Positions 20,079 to 30,546 of a stretch of 64,000 nucleotides of DNA are shown piece by piece; the stretch's first letter is position 1, and the number at the start of each line of letters is the position of its first letter. Position numbers and translations under genes: made by a program. Under the pieces are notes generated by a model. The model worked only from the letters and a program-made list of their open reading frames with translations, made no database searches and was not told the origin of the DNA. This DNA is from Sulfurimonas autotrophica DSM 16294 (GTDB taxonomy: Bacteria > Campylobacterota > Campylobacteria > Campylobacterales > Sulfurimonadaceae). The stretch spans positions 744,001-808,000 of the forward strand of contig NC_014506.1 of NCBI RefSeq assembly GCF_000147355.1, read 5' to 3'.

Positions 20079-20621
20079 ATGAAAAGCATAGTACTTTCTA
20101 GTGTTGTGACAGCACTTTTAGTTTTTAGTGGATGTAGCACAAAAGAACCGGCAGTTCAAAAGAAAACTGAAGAGGTGGCATCTCCGGTAGTACAAGAGGT
20201 TGAAGCGGTTACGACAGAAACTGTTGCAAGTGAAAATAGCACTATCAACTCATCGACTAATGAATTAAGCATGAACGCAATAGAGTCTAAACTTCCAACG
20301 ATTTACTTTGATTTTGACAAGTATAACATCAAACCTGAGATGCAAGAAAGAATTGATGCAGCAGCTGAACTTGGTAAAACAGGTGCAAAAGCATTTAGTG
20401 TAAAACTTGAAGGCAACTGTGATGAGTGGGGAAGCGATGAGTATAACTTCGCACTTGGACTTAAGCGTGCAAATGCCGTGAAAAAAGCTTTAGTTGCAGA
20501 CGGTATTGATCCTTCTCGTATTTCGATGGTTAGTTATGGAGAGAGTAATCCTGTATGTACAGAGCATACGAGAGCATGCTGGGCAAAAAATCGTCGTGTA
20601 AATTTTAAACTTTTACCGTAA
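20079..20621 (+). CDS. pal: Peptidoglycan-associated lipoprotein Pal
   Basis: 180 residues. Lipoprotein signal with lipobox FSGC (Cys about residue 19), a linker rich in E, V and T, and a C-terminal OmpA-like domain (about 75-180) with IYFDFDKYNIKP, LEGNCDEWGSDEYNFALG-type peptidoglycan-binding residues and NRRVNF. Anchors the outer membrane to peptidoglycan. It has its own promoter in addition to likely read-through from tolB. Confidence 0.96.
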   Translation: MKSIVLSSVVTALLVFSGCSTKEPAVQKKTEEVASPVVQEVEAVTTETVASENSTINSSTNELSMNAIESKLPTIYFDFDKYNIKPEMQERIDAAAELGKTGAKAFSVKLEGNCDEWGSDEYNFALGLKRANAVKKALVADGIDPSRISMVSYGESNPVCTEHTRACWAKNRRVNFKLLP

Positions 20622-20630
20622 GTTTTTTAC

Positions 20631-21545
20631 ATGAAAAGTACTGTACAAGCAGCATTGCTGCTAGTCGCTTTTGTATCTTCAGTGTCATTTGCCGCCGAAC
20701 CCTCTGCGTTTGGAGCAGGTGACCTTACTGCAGCCAGTCCGTATGGACTCACTTCGAGTGAAAAAGTTATTTTACAAACAAAAAAGACCTTAAAAAAAGT
20801 TGCTATCAATACTAAATCGCAAGCCAGTGAACTTGACTCTTTACGTGAGAGAATAGACGGTATACAAAGCATTGTAGAAAATTTAAGTATAAAGTCGCAT
20901 AACAATAAAATAAACTTACAAAAGTTCAAAGAAGACAATAAAGCAAATATCGACAATATCCATGAGTTTCAAACCAGATTGGGTGAACAGATTCAAAAGA
21001 ATACGCAGGCTATAGAAAAGCTCAGGGTTATGATCTTGGAACTTTCTAAAGTTGTTGATAAAATAAATGCCGATTATGTCAGCAAAGATGAATTTAATAC
21101 GTTGGTAACAGATGTCAATAATTTTAAAGCATTGGTGGCAAAAGAGATAAAATCAAGAAAAAGCAGTGCAAAGTCTTCAAAAATCAGCAGTGCAGAACTC
21201 TATAATCAGGCAAAAGCATATTTTGACAAAAAGTATTATACGAAAGCGATACAAGACTATAAAGAACTTATTAAAAGAAAATACAAACCGGCATATGCTC
21301 ATTATATGATTGGCGAAATGAACTTTAAGCGAAAAAATTATGCTCAGGCGATTTCATATTTTAAAAAGAGTGCTTCTTTATATGATAAAGCTTCGTATAT
21401 GCCCAAGCTAATGCTCCATACTGCAATAGCCATGGATAAGACAGGTGACAAAGAACATGCAAAAGCATTTTATAATGCGGTAGTTGTAAAATATCCTAAG
21501 TCAAAAGAGGCAAAAGAGGCTAAAAAACATTTAGGATTAACTTAG
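20631..21545 (+). CDS. CpoB/YbgF-like periplasmic TPR protein
   Basis: 304 residues: signal peptide (about 1-22), a long coiled-coil region (about 60-150) and a C-terminal tetratricopeptide domain (about 185-300) with SAELYNQAKAYFDKKYYTKA, AYAHYMIGEMNFKRKNYAQA and KYPKSKEAKEAKKHL. This matches CpoB, which coordinates peptidoglycan synthesis and Tol-driven constriction. It starts nine bases after pal. The coiled coil is longer than in E. coli CpoB. Confidence 0.85.
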   Translation: MKSTVQAALLLVAFVSSVSFAAEPSAFGAGDLTAASPYGLTSSEKVILQTKKTLKKVAINTKSQASELDSLRERIDGIQSIVENLSIKSHNNKINLQKFKEDNKANIDNIHEFQTRLGEQIQKNTQAIEKLRVMILELSKVVDKINADYVSKDEFNTLVTDVNNFKALVAKEIKSRKSSAKSSKISSAELYNQAKAYFDKKYYTKAIQDYKELIKRKYKPAYAHYMIGEMNFKRKNYAQAISYFKKSASLYDKASYMPKLMLHTAIAMDKTGDKEHAKAFYNAVVVKYPKSKEAKEAKKHLGLT

Positions 21546-21615
21546 TTAAACGTTGATTTTCAGCAATAATATATATTATTATGATAAAATCTCAAAAATA
21601 AATAAAGGTGTAATA

Positions 21616-22140
21616 ATGGCAATTCAAGACAATCAAATAGTGTCAATAGAGTACGAAGTACGTGATGGTGATCAAGTAGTAGATAGCAATATGGGCGGCG
21701 CTCCATTAGTGTTTATGTATGGAAAAGGGCAAATAATTCCAGGATTAGAGAGTGGAATTAAAGATATGAATATTGGTGATAAAGCAGATGTTTTAGTAAA
21801 AGCTGCAGATGCATATGGCGAGTATAACGCAGAAGCGACACAAGAAGTTCCAAAAGAACAGTTCGCTGGTATTGATTTAACAGAGGGTATGACTCTTTAC
21901 GGTCAGGGTGAAGATGGCGGAACTGTACAAGTTACTGTTAAAGAAATTAAAGACAACAGTGTTGTTATTGATTTTAATCACCCATTAGCAGGAAAAGATT
22001 TAATGTTTAGTGTTGCTATCAACAATGTAAGAGATGCTTCTGCTGAAGAGGCTATGACTGGCGTACCAGAAGAAAATAAACCTTCTGAAGATGCACATAG
22101 TTGTGGTACAGGTGGCGGCAGCGGCTGTGGATGTAACTAA
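21616..22140 (+). CDS. slyD: SlyD-like FKBP-type peptidyl-prolyl isomerase
   Basis: 174 residues starting MAIQDNQIVSIEYEV at 21616, with AAAGGTG just upstream; an in-frame ATG 63 bases earlier lacks a ribosome-binding site. The FKBP fold has GQIIPGLESGIKDMNIGDK with an inserted chaperone flap (AYGEYNAEATQEVPKEQF to NHPLAGKDLMFSV). The tail has three Cys and one His (HSCGTGGGSGCGCN), a likely nickel- or zinc-binding site. Cytoplasmic folding helper. Its end overlaps the next gene by 14 bases if that starts at GTG 22127. Confidence 0.92.
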   Translation: MAIQDNQIVSIEYEVRDGDQVVDSNMGGAPLVFMYGKGQIIPGLESGIKDMNIGDKADVLVKAADAYGEYNAEATQEVPKEQFAGIDLTEGMTLYGQGEDGGTVQVTVKEIKDNSVVIDFNHPLAGKDLMFSVAINNVRDASAEEAMTGVPEENKPSEDAHSCGTGGGSGCGCN

Positions 22141-22891
22141 GTTTATAACCGCTTGCGAAGCTTCTTCCCAAGCTAAAAAGACAGCTACTCTTTTAAAAAC
22201 ACTGAGCGTTAATGCCCTTATTACGGGTGAAGTTGGTGTTGGAAAAAAGAGTTTAGCCTCTTTTATACTTCCGGATGCATTTCTTATTGATGCATCCAAT
22301 TTTGATGAGTTACTCCTTTCTCTGGAAAATTCAGAAAATATCATAATCACTAACCTTGACAATTCACCCAATTTTGAACGTTTAATGCAGGCTATTAAAG
22401 AAAATAATGTAAGAGTAGTGGCTACTGCAAAAGAGTCATTTTCACATAAAATGACAGATGATCTTTTTAGCGTGAAATTTAATGTACCTCCGTTAAGAGA
22501 AAGAATGGAAGATGTTGAAGAACTCCTGAAGCAATTTATTTCAGATGCGATGGTACTCTTTGGCAGTAATAATGATTTTGATGTAAGTAATTTTAAACCC
22601 GATTTATCGCAAAATGCGCTTTCTTTGAAAAGACAGGTTATGATGAATTATTTACTTCAAGATGTCAAAGATACGGAGCTGATGGATATTATAGAACAAT
22701 ATTTATATGATAAACTCGGTTCTAACAGTGATTATAGAACTCTTTTGTATTTATATGAAGTACCTTTAATAAAAGCCGGATTGCATAAATTTAAATCGCA
22801 GGTCCAGTTAGCTGATAAATTGGGATTAAATAGAAATACTTTAAGAAAAAAAATAGCAGAACATAAAAAATATATAGGAAATAAGATATGA
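22127..22891 (+). CDS. Degenerate sigma-54-activator-like protein with Fis-type HTH
   Basis: About 254 residues from GTG 22127; an ATG at 22091 is possible but would read Ala/Val-rich out-of-frame slyD tail. It resembles the AAA+ domain of NtrC-type regulators: a P-loop-like GEVGVGKKS, the conserved VPPLRERMEDVEELLKQF, and a Fis-type HTH at the C-terminus (VQLADKLGLNRNTLRKKI). There is no GAFTGA loop, and the Walker B region reads IIITNLDNS without an Asp-Glu pair. ATPase-driven sigma-54 activation is therefore doubtful; a DNA-binding regulator is more likely. Overlaps fabD by four bases. Confidence 0.7.
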   Translation: MDVTKFITACEASSQAKKTATLLKTLSVNALITGEVGVGKKSLASFILPDAFLIDASNFDELLLSLENSENIIITNLDNSPNFERLMQAIKENNVRVVATAKESFSHKMTDDLFSVKFNVPPLRERMEDVEELLKQFISDAMVLFGSNNDFDVSNFKPDLSQNALSLKRQVMMNYLLQDVKDTELMDIIEQYLYDKLGSNSDYRTLLYLYEVPLIKAGLHKFKSQVQLADKLGLNRNTLRKKIAEHKKYIGNKI

Positions 22892-23826
22892 AAAAAACAG
22901 CAATGATATTTGCAGGACAAGGTTCTCAAGCAGTTGGCATGGGAAAAGATTTTTATGAAAATTCTAAACTTGCACGTGAAATGTTTGAAAAAGCAGGTGA
23001 TAGAATAGGTGTTGATTTTAAAGAAATTATTTTCAAAGAGAATGAAAAACTAGGGCAAACTGCTTACACGCAGCCTGCAATTCTTTTGGTTCAAATGATA
23101 GCTTATAAGCTTTTTAAAGCCCAATGTCCTGATGTGAAAGCTATTTATTTTTTAGGTCACTCTTTAGGTGAATTTTCAGCTTTATGTGCAGCAGGTGCTA
23201 TTGATTATGTGGATGCTGTTGAGCTTGTGCATAAACGTGGAGCTTTAATGCAAGAAGCCTGCGAAGGCAAAGATGCAGGTATGATGGCTATTGTGGGTCT
23301 TGATGATGCAGGTGTTGAAAAAATTTGTGCAGAGGCTCAAGCTGAGGGTAAACAAGTATGGCCGGCAAATTATAATCAAGACGGTCAGCTTGTTGTAGCC
23401 GGTAATAGAGCTGATTTAGCTTCATTAGAACAGACTTTCAAAGATGCAGGTGCAAAAAGAGCGTTGCTATTAAATATGTCGGTTGCATCACACTGTGATA
23501 TATTAGCTCCTGCACAAGAACCGCTTGCTAAACTTATGGAAAAATATATAAAAGATACTTTTGAAGCACCTGTTATTTCAAATGTTACAACAAAACCGTA
23601 CAGCACAAAAGCTGAGGCTGTAAAGCTTTTAAAAGACCAGCTTGTAAAACCGGTAAAATATAAACAGTCTATACAGGCAATAGCCCCTAAAGTTAATATG
23701 GCAATTGAGTTTGGAAACGGTGTGGTACTAAAAGGTCTTAACAGAAGAATCGCAAAAGATTTAAAAACAGTGAATATTTCTGATATGGCATCTTTAGAAA
23801 AAGTAAAAGAAGAAGTTTGCTCATAA
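22888..23826 (+). CDS. fabD: Malonyl-CoA:acyl carrier protein transacylase
   Basis: 312 residues. Active-site GHSLGEFSAL (Ser nucleophile), AGQGSQAVGMGK at the N-terminus, and the catalytic His in VASHCD. Loads malonyl groups on ACP for fatty-acid synthesis. Unusually it is not beside other fab genes here but between a regulator-like gene and a nitrilase. Confidence 0.96.
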   Translation: MKKTAMIFAGQGSQAVGMGKDFYENSKLAREMFEKAGDRIGVDFKEIIFKENEKLGQTAYTQPAILLVQMIAYKLFKAQCPDVKAIYFLGHSLGEFSALCAAGAIDYVDAVELVHKRGALMQEACEGKDAGMMAIVGLDDAGVEKICAEAQAEGKQVWPANYNQDGQLVVAGNRADLASLEQTFKDAGAKRALLLNMSVASHCDILAPAQEPLAKLMEKYIKDTFEAPVISNVTTKPYSTKAEAVKLLKDQLVKPVKYKQSIQAIAPKVNMAIEFGNGVVLKGLNRRIAKDLKTVNISDMASLEKVKEEVCS

Positions 23827-23827
23827 G

Positions 23828-24550
23828 ATGAGAGTTACACTTGCACAAACTTCACCGAAGTTAAATCGTTCAAATTTTAATGATGTGGTTGCAATTATTA
23901 ATGCGGTAAAACAAAGCTCAGATTTAATAGTATTTCCTGAACTCTCCTTAAGCGGGTATCTACTGCAAGATAAACTTTTTGAAGATGCATGGTCGCTTGA
24001 AGAACTCACAGTTTTTGAAGAGTTAAGTAAAGATATAGACATTGTCATCGGTGCTGCATTAAGAGATGGTGAAGTCTTTAGAAATGTAGGACTTTACTAT
24101 GCAAACGGTAAATTTATATCTAAGCACATAAAGGTGCATCTGCCCAATTATGGAATGTTTGAAGAAGCACGATATTTTGAGGGTGGTAATAAATTTGAAG
24201 CATTTACGGTTAATAATAAAACTATAGCAATGCTTGTATGTGAAGATTTATGGCATAAAAGTGTCCATAAAGAATTGATGGCTCTCAATCCTGATTTGAT
24301 CATAGTCCTTGTAGCATCTCCTGCACGCGGATTCAATGATAAGAGTCTTGAAATACAGGAAAAATGGTACAAAATCATAACAGATGTGGCAAAAGAGTGT
24401 AATTCACAGCTTCTTTTTGTCAACCGTGTGGGTTTTGAAGACGGACTCGGGTTTTGGGGTGGAAGCTGTGTTGTAGATATTTATGGTAAGATTACTCACA
24501 AACTGCCGCTTTTTCAAAAAGATATACAAACATTTACAATAGAGGAATAA
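23828..24550 (+). CDS. Carbon-nitrogen hydrolase (nitrilase superfamily)
   Basis: 240 residues with the Glu-Lys-Cys triad: E in FPELSLSGYLL, K in KVHLPNYGMFEEARYF, C in LVCEDLWH. The family hydrolyses amides; the CEDLWH form and GMFEEARYF resemble the glutaminase-like amidases related to NadE N-domains. The specific substrate cannot be told. It starts one base after fabD ends and is followed by mtnN after two bases, so translation is probably coupled. Confidence 0.85.
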   Translation: MRVTLAQTSPKLNRSNFNDVVAIINAVKQSSDLIVFPELSLSGYLLQDKLFEDAWSLEELTVFEELSKDIDIVIGAALRDGEVFRNVGLYYANGKFISKHIKVHLPNYGMFEEARYFEGGNKFEAFTVNNKTIAMLVCEDLWHKSVHKELMALNPDLIIVLVASPARGFNDKSLEIQEKWYKIITDVAKECNSQLLFVNRVGFEDGLGFWGGSCVVDIYGKITHKLPLFQKDIQTFTIEE

Positions 24551-24552
24551 AT

Positions 24553-25245
24553 ATGACATTAGCAATAATGGGAGCAATGTCCGAAGAAATTGCACCGATT
24601 TTAGAAAGAGTAGGTGAGTATAAGACAACAGCTTATGCGGGAAATACATATTACGAAGCGAGTTATAAAGGCATTAATCTTGTCATAGCATACTCAAAAA
24701 TAGGAAAAGTATTTTCAACATTGACCGCAACTACTATGTGTGAACATTTTGGCGCGCAAAAGCTTTTGTTTTCCGGTGTTGCCGGAGCGATATCTCCAAA
24801 ACTAAAAGTAGGTGACCTGATTGTGGCAACAAAACTTGCTCAGCATGATTTGGATATCACTGCTTTTGGCCATCCGTTTGGATATGTGCCTGAGGGTTCT
24901 GTATATGTTGAGGCTGATAAAGAGTTAATTGCGCTTTCAAAAGAAGTAGCGGTAGAGATGGGTAAAAGTGTGCAAGAAGGTATTATTGCAACAGGTGACC
25001 AATTCGTAGCCGATGAGAAAAGAAAAAACTGGATTGGTGAGACCTTTAAGGCTGATGCGTTAGAGATGGAGGGTGCAAGTGTAGCTGTTGTCTGTGATGC
25101 TTTGGACGTGCCGTTTTTTATACTGCGTGCTATCAGTGATGCAGCGGATATGGATGCAAGTTTTTCTTTTGATGAATTTTTAGAAACAAGTGCGGTCGAA
25201 TCTGCTGAATTTGTCATGAAAATGGTAGATAAGCTTGTCCGTTAA
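24553..25245 (+). CDS. mtnN: 5'-methylthioadenosine/S-adenosylhomocysteine (or aminofutalosine) nucleosidase
   Basis: 230 residues. Starts LAIMGAMSEEIAPIL, with FSGVAGAI, ATGDQFVAD, ALEMEGASVAVVCD (purine and ribose contacts) and RAISDAADMDAS (catalytic Asp). It cleaves adenine from MTA and SAH. In Campylobacterota the same enzyme also acts on 6-amino-6-deoxyfutalosine in menaquinone synthesis, which is known for the group and inferred here. GAGGAA precedes the ATG. Confidence 0.94.
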   Translation: MTLAIMGAMSEEIAPILERVGEYKTTAYAGNTYYEASYKGINLVIAYSKIGKVFSTLTATTMCEHFGAQKLLFSGVAGAISPKLKVGDLIVATKLAQHDLDITAFGHPFGYVPEGSVYVEADKELIALSKEVAVEMGKSVQEGIIATGDQFVADEKRKNWIGETFKADALEMEGASVAVVCDALDVPFFILRAISDAADMDASFSFDEFLETSAVESAEFVMKMVDKLVR

Positions 25246-25984
25246 ACTTTCTAAAAAAATTATGTCAAAACTCGGTAAAACAAATGCCGAGTTTAAATTG
25301 ATAGAAGAGGGTGATAAAATTCTTGTCGGACTCAGCGGAGGAAAAGATTCCCTGACGATGATTCATGCAATGAAAGAGCAACAACGCCGTGCTCCTTTTG
25401 CATTTGAATTTATTGCCGTTACGGTAAGCTACGGTATGGGTGAAAATTTTGATAAACTCTCTGCTCATTGCAGGGAGCATGGCATACAGCATGTAATAAA
25501 AGAGACACAGACCTATGATTTGGCAAAAGAAAAAATTCGTAAAAATTCTTCATTTTGTAGTTTTTTTTCCCGTATGAGACGAGGCTACCTTTACAGTGTT
25601 GCCAAAGAACTTGGATGCAATAAGGTTGCACTTGGACATCATATGGATGATGCGGCTGAGAGCTTTTTTATGAACTTTATCTATAACGGACAGATGAGAA
25701 GTCTCGCTCCAAAATATACAGCGCAAAACGGACTTGTTGTGATTCGCCCTCTTATTCAAATGCGAGAACGTCAGCTTCGTGCTTTTGTGGAAGATAACGG
25801 CATTGAAGCAATAGGAGATGAAGCCTGCCCGGCTATGCGTTTTGATGTAAAAATGCCCTATGCAAGAGCACAGATGAAAGATATGCTTGCAAAAATGGAA
25901 AAAGAGCATCCTCAACTTTTTACTTCACTGAATGCTGCATTTAAAAATATATCTGTTGATAGTTTTTTTATGACTGAGGATTAG
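25235..25984 (+). CDS. TtcA-like PP-loop tRNA thiolation protein, variant Cys set
   Basis: 249 residues with PP-loop SGGKDS (residues 34-39) and the TtcA-like RMRRGYLY. TtcA makes 2-thiocytidine at tRNA position 32 using a [4Fe-4S] cluster held by CxxC plus a distant Cys. Here C108 and C198 (EACPA) are present, but the second Cys of CxxC is F111 (C-S-F-F). The start is TTG at 25235 inside the end of mtnN; ATG 25262 is possible but has no ribosome-binding site. Converges on the RDD gene with a 17-base overlap. Confidence 0.82.
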   Translation: MSVKLSKKIMSKLGKTNAEFKLIEEGDKILVGLSGGKDSLTMIHAMKEQQRRAPFAFEFIAVTVSYGMGENFDKLSAHCREHGIQHVIKETQTYDLAKEKIRKNSSFCSFFSRMRRGYLYSVAKELGCNKVALGHHMDDAAESFFMNFIYNGQMRSLAPKYTAQNGLVVIRPLIQMRERQLRAFVEDNGIEAIGDEACPAMRFDVKMPYARAQMKDMLAKMEKEHPQLFTSLNAAFKNISVDSFFMTED

Positions 25985-26468
25985 TCTCTTCATCATAAAT
26001 AACGGCAGTCCCTGCAATTAAGTCATGCAAGCCTCTTTTATCTTGTCTAAATGCCACCATTAAAAAGCCTATGCCAAATAAGAGCAATGAAGGAATATAG
26101 GCTAAAGAACGTGTAAACGCTTGCTTATTAGTTATGTCTTTACCCGTATGTGCATCGACTATCTTTACATGTAAGAACTTTTTTCCCGGTGTAGCTCCCC
26201 GCCAATTATCCCAAAAAAGGATGGTAACAACCAAAACGGAAATTTCAAAAATAAGTTCCCACGTAAAAGAAGTACGCGGCTGCTTGTCTAGAGCATGCAC
26301 ATTACCGCTCATTGCCATTTGTATATTTTGCTGGTATTGTGAAAAGTCAAACCAGTGTCCGCCGCTTATAAAATAAATAATAATACCTACAGGCAGAGCT
26401 AAGAAAAGTGTATCTAAAAATGAAGCGAAAAACCGCATCCAGAATCCTGCATATTTTACATTTTTCAT
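25968..26468 (-). CDS. RDD-family membrane protein
   Basis: 166 residues with the family start YAGFWMRFFASFLDTLFLALPVG (Arg and Asp of the RDD motif), three hydrophobic segments (about 10-32, 71-88, 118-138) and the conserved GATPGKKFLHVKIVD. RDD proteins are small inner-membrane proteins of varied or unknown function, some linked to ion transport. It lies 15 bases downstream of the EAL-domain gene and may be in its transcript. Confidence 0.85.
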   Translation of the reverse strand: MKNVKYAGFWMRFFASFLDTLFLALPVGIIIYFISGGHWFDFSQYQQNIQMAMSGNVHALDKQPRTSFTWELIFEISVLVVTILFWDNWRGATPGKKFLHVKIVDAHTGKDITNKQAFTRSLAYIPSLLLFGIGFLMVAFRQDKRGLHDLIAGTAVIYDEETNPQS

Positions 26469-26483
26469 CTTAGCATTGTTTCC

Positions 26484-28964
26484 TTATATAAGTCCATAAT
26501 ATTTTGGATCCTGCGGTTCGCCATAGTAATATCCTTGTATCAAATCTACCCCGAATTCTTTAACAAGGTCGGCTAATTCCTCATTACTGACGAATTCTGC
26601 AATAGTGCGTATATTGGCCTGTTTTGCATACTGGATGATGCCCCGGACCATATTATTTATATTTTCATCTTTATTGAGCTGTGTAATAAGGGAACCGTCG
26701 AGTTTTATGTAGTCAATATGAAGTCTAAGTATAGTAGTAAAGTTTGAATATCCTGAACCAAAATCATCAATGGCAACTTTACATCCATATTGTTTTACCA
26801 GTAAAATAAAAGTTTCAACTATACTGTAATCGTCTATATCTTCTGATTCTAAAATTTCAAAGGTTATGCCCTCTCCGCCGTATTTATCTAAACGGTTTTT
26901 TATATAATCAAGCATGCTAGGAGAATTAAGATTTTCATAACTGAGGTTTATAGAGATATTCGTATTATTTTTTGCATAAATATTAAATACTTTTTGCATC
27001 ATTTGCCGCGTAAAATATTCAAATGTTTTATCCTCTTTTGCTACATCCAAAAAATAGTAGGGAGAAATAATTTCGCCGCTGTCCGTTTGTATCCTTGCCA
27101 GTGCTTCATACTTTACGATATCTCCACTCTGCGTATCTATAATAGGCTGAAAATAGGGAATAATGTCCCCGTTGTAGAGTGCAGTTTTATATACCTTAAG
27201 TCTTTGCAGCTTTTGTGCTTTTTCATCTTTTAGCGACTGCTTATTTTTATAGATTCTAAATTTTTTTTGTGAAATAAGTGCCTCTTGCAGTGCAATGTTT
27301 GCATGTGATAAAATATTGTTGACGCCGTAAGCTACGCCTGCTGTAAAATCAGCAACTATTGACTCATCATCCGGATTGTCTTCGGATTCGCTCGGGAGTA
27401 ATAGAGAGTGCTGTACTAAAAGTAAATATTTATCAAAAAGATTTTTATTTGTAATTAAAAATGCAAACTCCTGCAAATTAAGATTATATAATGTCACCTG
27501 CTCATCATGGACTATATCATGCAGTTCTTTGGCTTTTTTCCGAATGATATCTTGGATAATAGCATTTCCATAGAGTTCTTTGAGTACATTAAGCTGGTTT
27601 ACATGTAAAATAACAAGCATTGCCTCTTTTTTAAGAAGAGAAAGGTCTTCGTTAAGTGCAGTATGATTTGGAAGCTTTGTAAATCTATCAAGGCTTTTGA
27701 GATTTTTAATGGCGTATTCATTAACATCAAGCACCACAGTATTTTTTTGAGCTTTATGCAAGTTTTCATCAGCTATGCTATATAAATCATCACAGTTAAG
27801 ATAAAATTTTGATGTATCAAGGTTAATACCTCCAATAGAGAGCTGCAAATTTTTTATAGCCTTAAATTTTATAATTTCATCTGATACATTACTGACGTAG
27901 TTGTCATTTTTATTGCGTATAGCTAATGCAAATTCATTTTGGGAGACTCTAAATAACTCAGAATGTTGAGGATTGCGACGTTCTTGTAAAAAGTCAGCAA
28001 CCTGTATAATCAAATCATCATTTAAAGTCTCATTGTTTATAGCGATTAATAAAAGAGCAAATGATTCTTCTCTCCAAATTGCCCGTTTATATTCTACTTT
28101 TAAATAGTTGTGAAAATATTGTTTGTTATATAAAGAGGTAAGCGGATCTAAGGTTGAGAAATACTCAAGTCTTTTTTGATATGTTATATCTTTTGAGATG
28201 GAAGTAAAACCTATTGTTTTATTCGTTTTATCATACAAAGGTGAAATTACAGTATGTATCCAATACTCTTCCCCGCTGCTTTTTCTGTTCTTTAAATCTC
28301 CTTCCCAGACATTATCGGTAGAGATGGTCTGCCACAAATCTTTTATAATATCTCTGTGTACATCATGATTTCTAAAAATACTGTGGTTTTTTCCAAGTAT
28401 TTCTGCTTTTGTATAACCGGTAAAATCCAAATAAGCTTGAGAAATATTTTTAATATTTCCTTCAATATCTGCAACTGTTAAAAAAATATTTTCATCAATG
28501 AGCTTGTTTTTTTGTTCAAGTAAAAATGCTTTGTTTTCTAGTTCTTCCATAAGCACGGATTTTTTTGCAAGTTCTAACAATGCTAACTGTGTATCATTTA
28601 TATTTGTGAGAGGTTCACTGATGTATTTATCTATGCCAAGATTAATAACTTCGGGAAAATAGTGTGCGTTTTGATTTTGTGTTATAAGAGCAATGACTTG
28701 GGATTCATGACACTTTTTAATATCTTTTACCAAAATGATAGCATCTGCTAACTCAAGACTGATGATAACAATGTCAAAATATTTTGTATGCTTTGAATAA
28801 TGATTTTTATATAGGGTAAGTGTATCTTGCGCAGTATTAGTTACGACTACATGAGGAGAAAGTTTCTTCAGGAGTGCAGAGATTTCATCTTTTACACTAA
28901 GATTACTCTCAACATATAAAATTTTTAAATCTGCATACGCTCTTAGATCTTGAAGAAGATTCAT
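26484..28964 (-). CDS. REC-PAS-GGDEF-GGDEF-EAL protein, probable c-di-GMP phosphodiesterase
   Basis: 826 residues. A receiver-like domain (about 1-135) has IISLEL where the phospho-accepting Asp is expected. A PAS/PAC domain follows (about 155-265: ENIFLTVADIEGNIKNIS, GFTSISKDITYQKR). Two successive GGDEF-like domains have lost their signature: RVSQNEFALAI and NLNLQEFAFLI. The EAL domain (about 590-826) keeps YEALARI, FEILESE, DDFGSGYSNF, KLDGSLI and IAEFV, so it should hydrolyse c-di-GMP. PAS may sense a ligand. No membrane segment is seen. Confidence 0.9.
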   Translation of the reverse strand: MNLLQDLRAYADLKILYVESNLSVKDEISALLKKLSPHVVVTNTAQDTLTLYKNHYSKHTKYFDIVIISLELADAIILVKDIKKCHESQVIALITQNQNAHYFPEVINLGIDKYISEPLTNINDTQLALLELAKKSVLMEELENKAFLLEQKNKLIDENIFLTVADIEGNIKNISQAYLDFTGYTKAEILGKNHSIFRNHDVHRDIIKDLWQTISTDNVWEGDLKNRKSSGEEYWIHTVISPLYDKTNKTIGFTSISKDITYQKRLEYFSTLDPLTSLYNKQYFHNYLKVEYKRAIWREESFALLLIAINNETLNDDLIIQVADFLQERRNPQHSELFRVSQNEFALAIRNKNDNYVSNVSDEIIKFKAIKNLQLSIGGINLDTSKFYLNCDDLYSIADENLHKAQKNTVVLDVNEYAIKNLKSLDRFTKLPNHTALNEDLSLLKKEAMLVILHVNQLNVLKELYGNAIIQDIIRKKAKELHDIVHDEQVTLYNLNLQEFAFLITNKNLFDKYLLLVQHSLLLPSESEDNPDDESIVADFTAGVAYGVNNILSHANIALQEALISQKKFRIYKNKQSLKDEKAQKLQRLKVYKTALYNGDIIPYFQPIIDTQSGDIVKYEALARIQTDSGEIISPYYFLDVAKEDKTFEYFTRQMMQKVFNIYAKNNTNISINLSYENLNSPSMLDYIKNRLDKYGGEGITFEILESEDIDDYSIVETFILLVKQYGCKVAIDDFGSGYSNFTTILRLHIDYIKLDGSLITQLNKDENINNMVRGIIQYAKQANIRTIAEFVSNEELADLVKEFGVDLIQGYYYGEPQDPKYYGLI

Positions 28965-29043
28965 ACTTTAATCCCTTGATATTATAATTTATTATATATA
29001 ATAAAACATTGATTTAAAATTAAAGTATGTAACTAAAGATTAA

Positions 29044-30546
<1,503 letters not shown>

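Noticed and set aside
21553-21615. Longer slyD with 21 extra N-terminal residues
   Set aside because: The extension has no ribosome-binding site and lies over the likely promoter; MAIQDNQIV at 21616 has AAAGGTG upstream.
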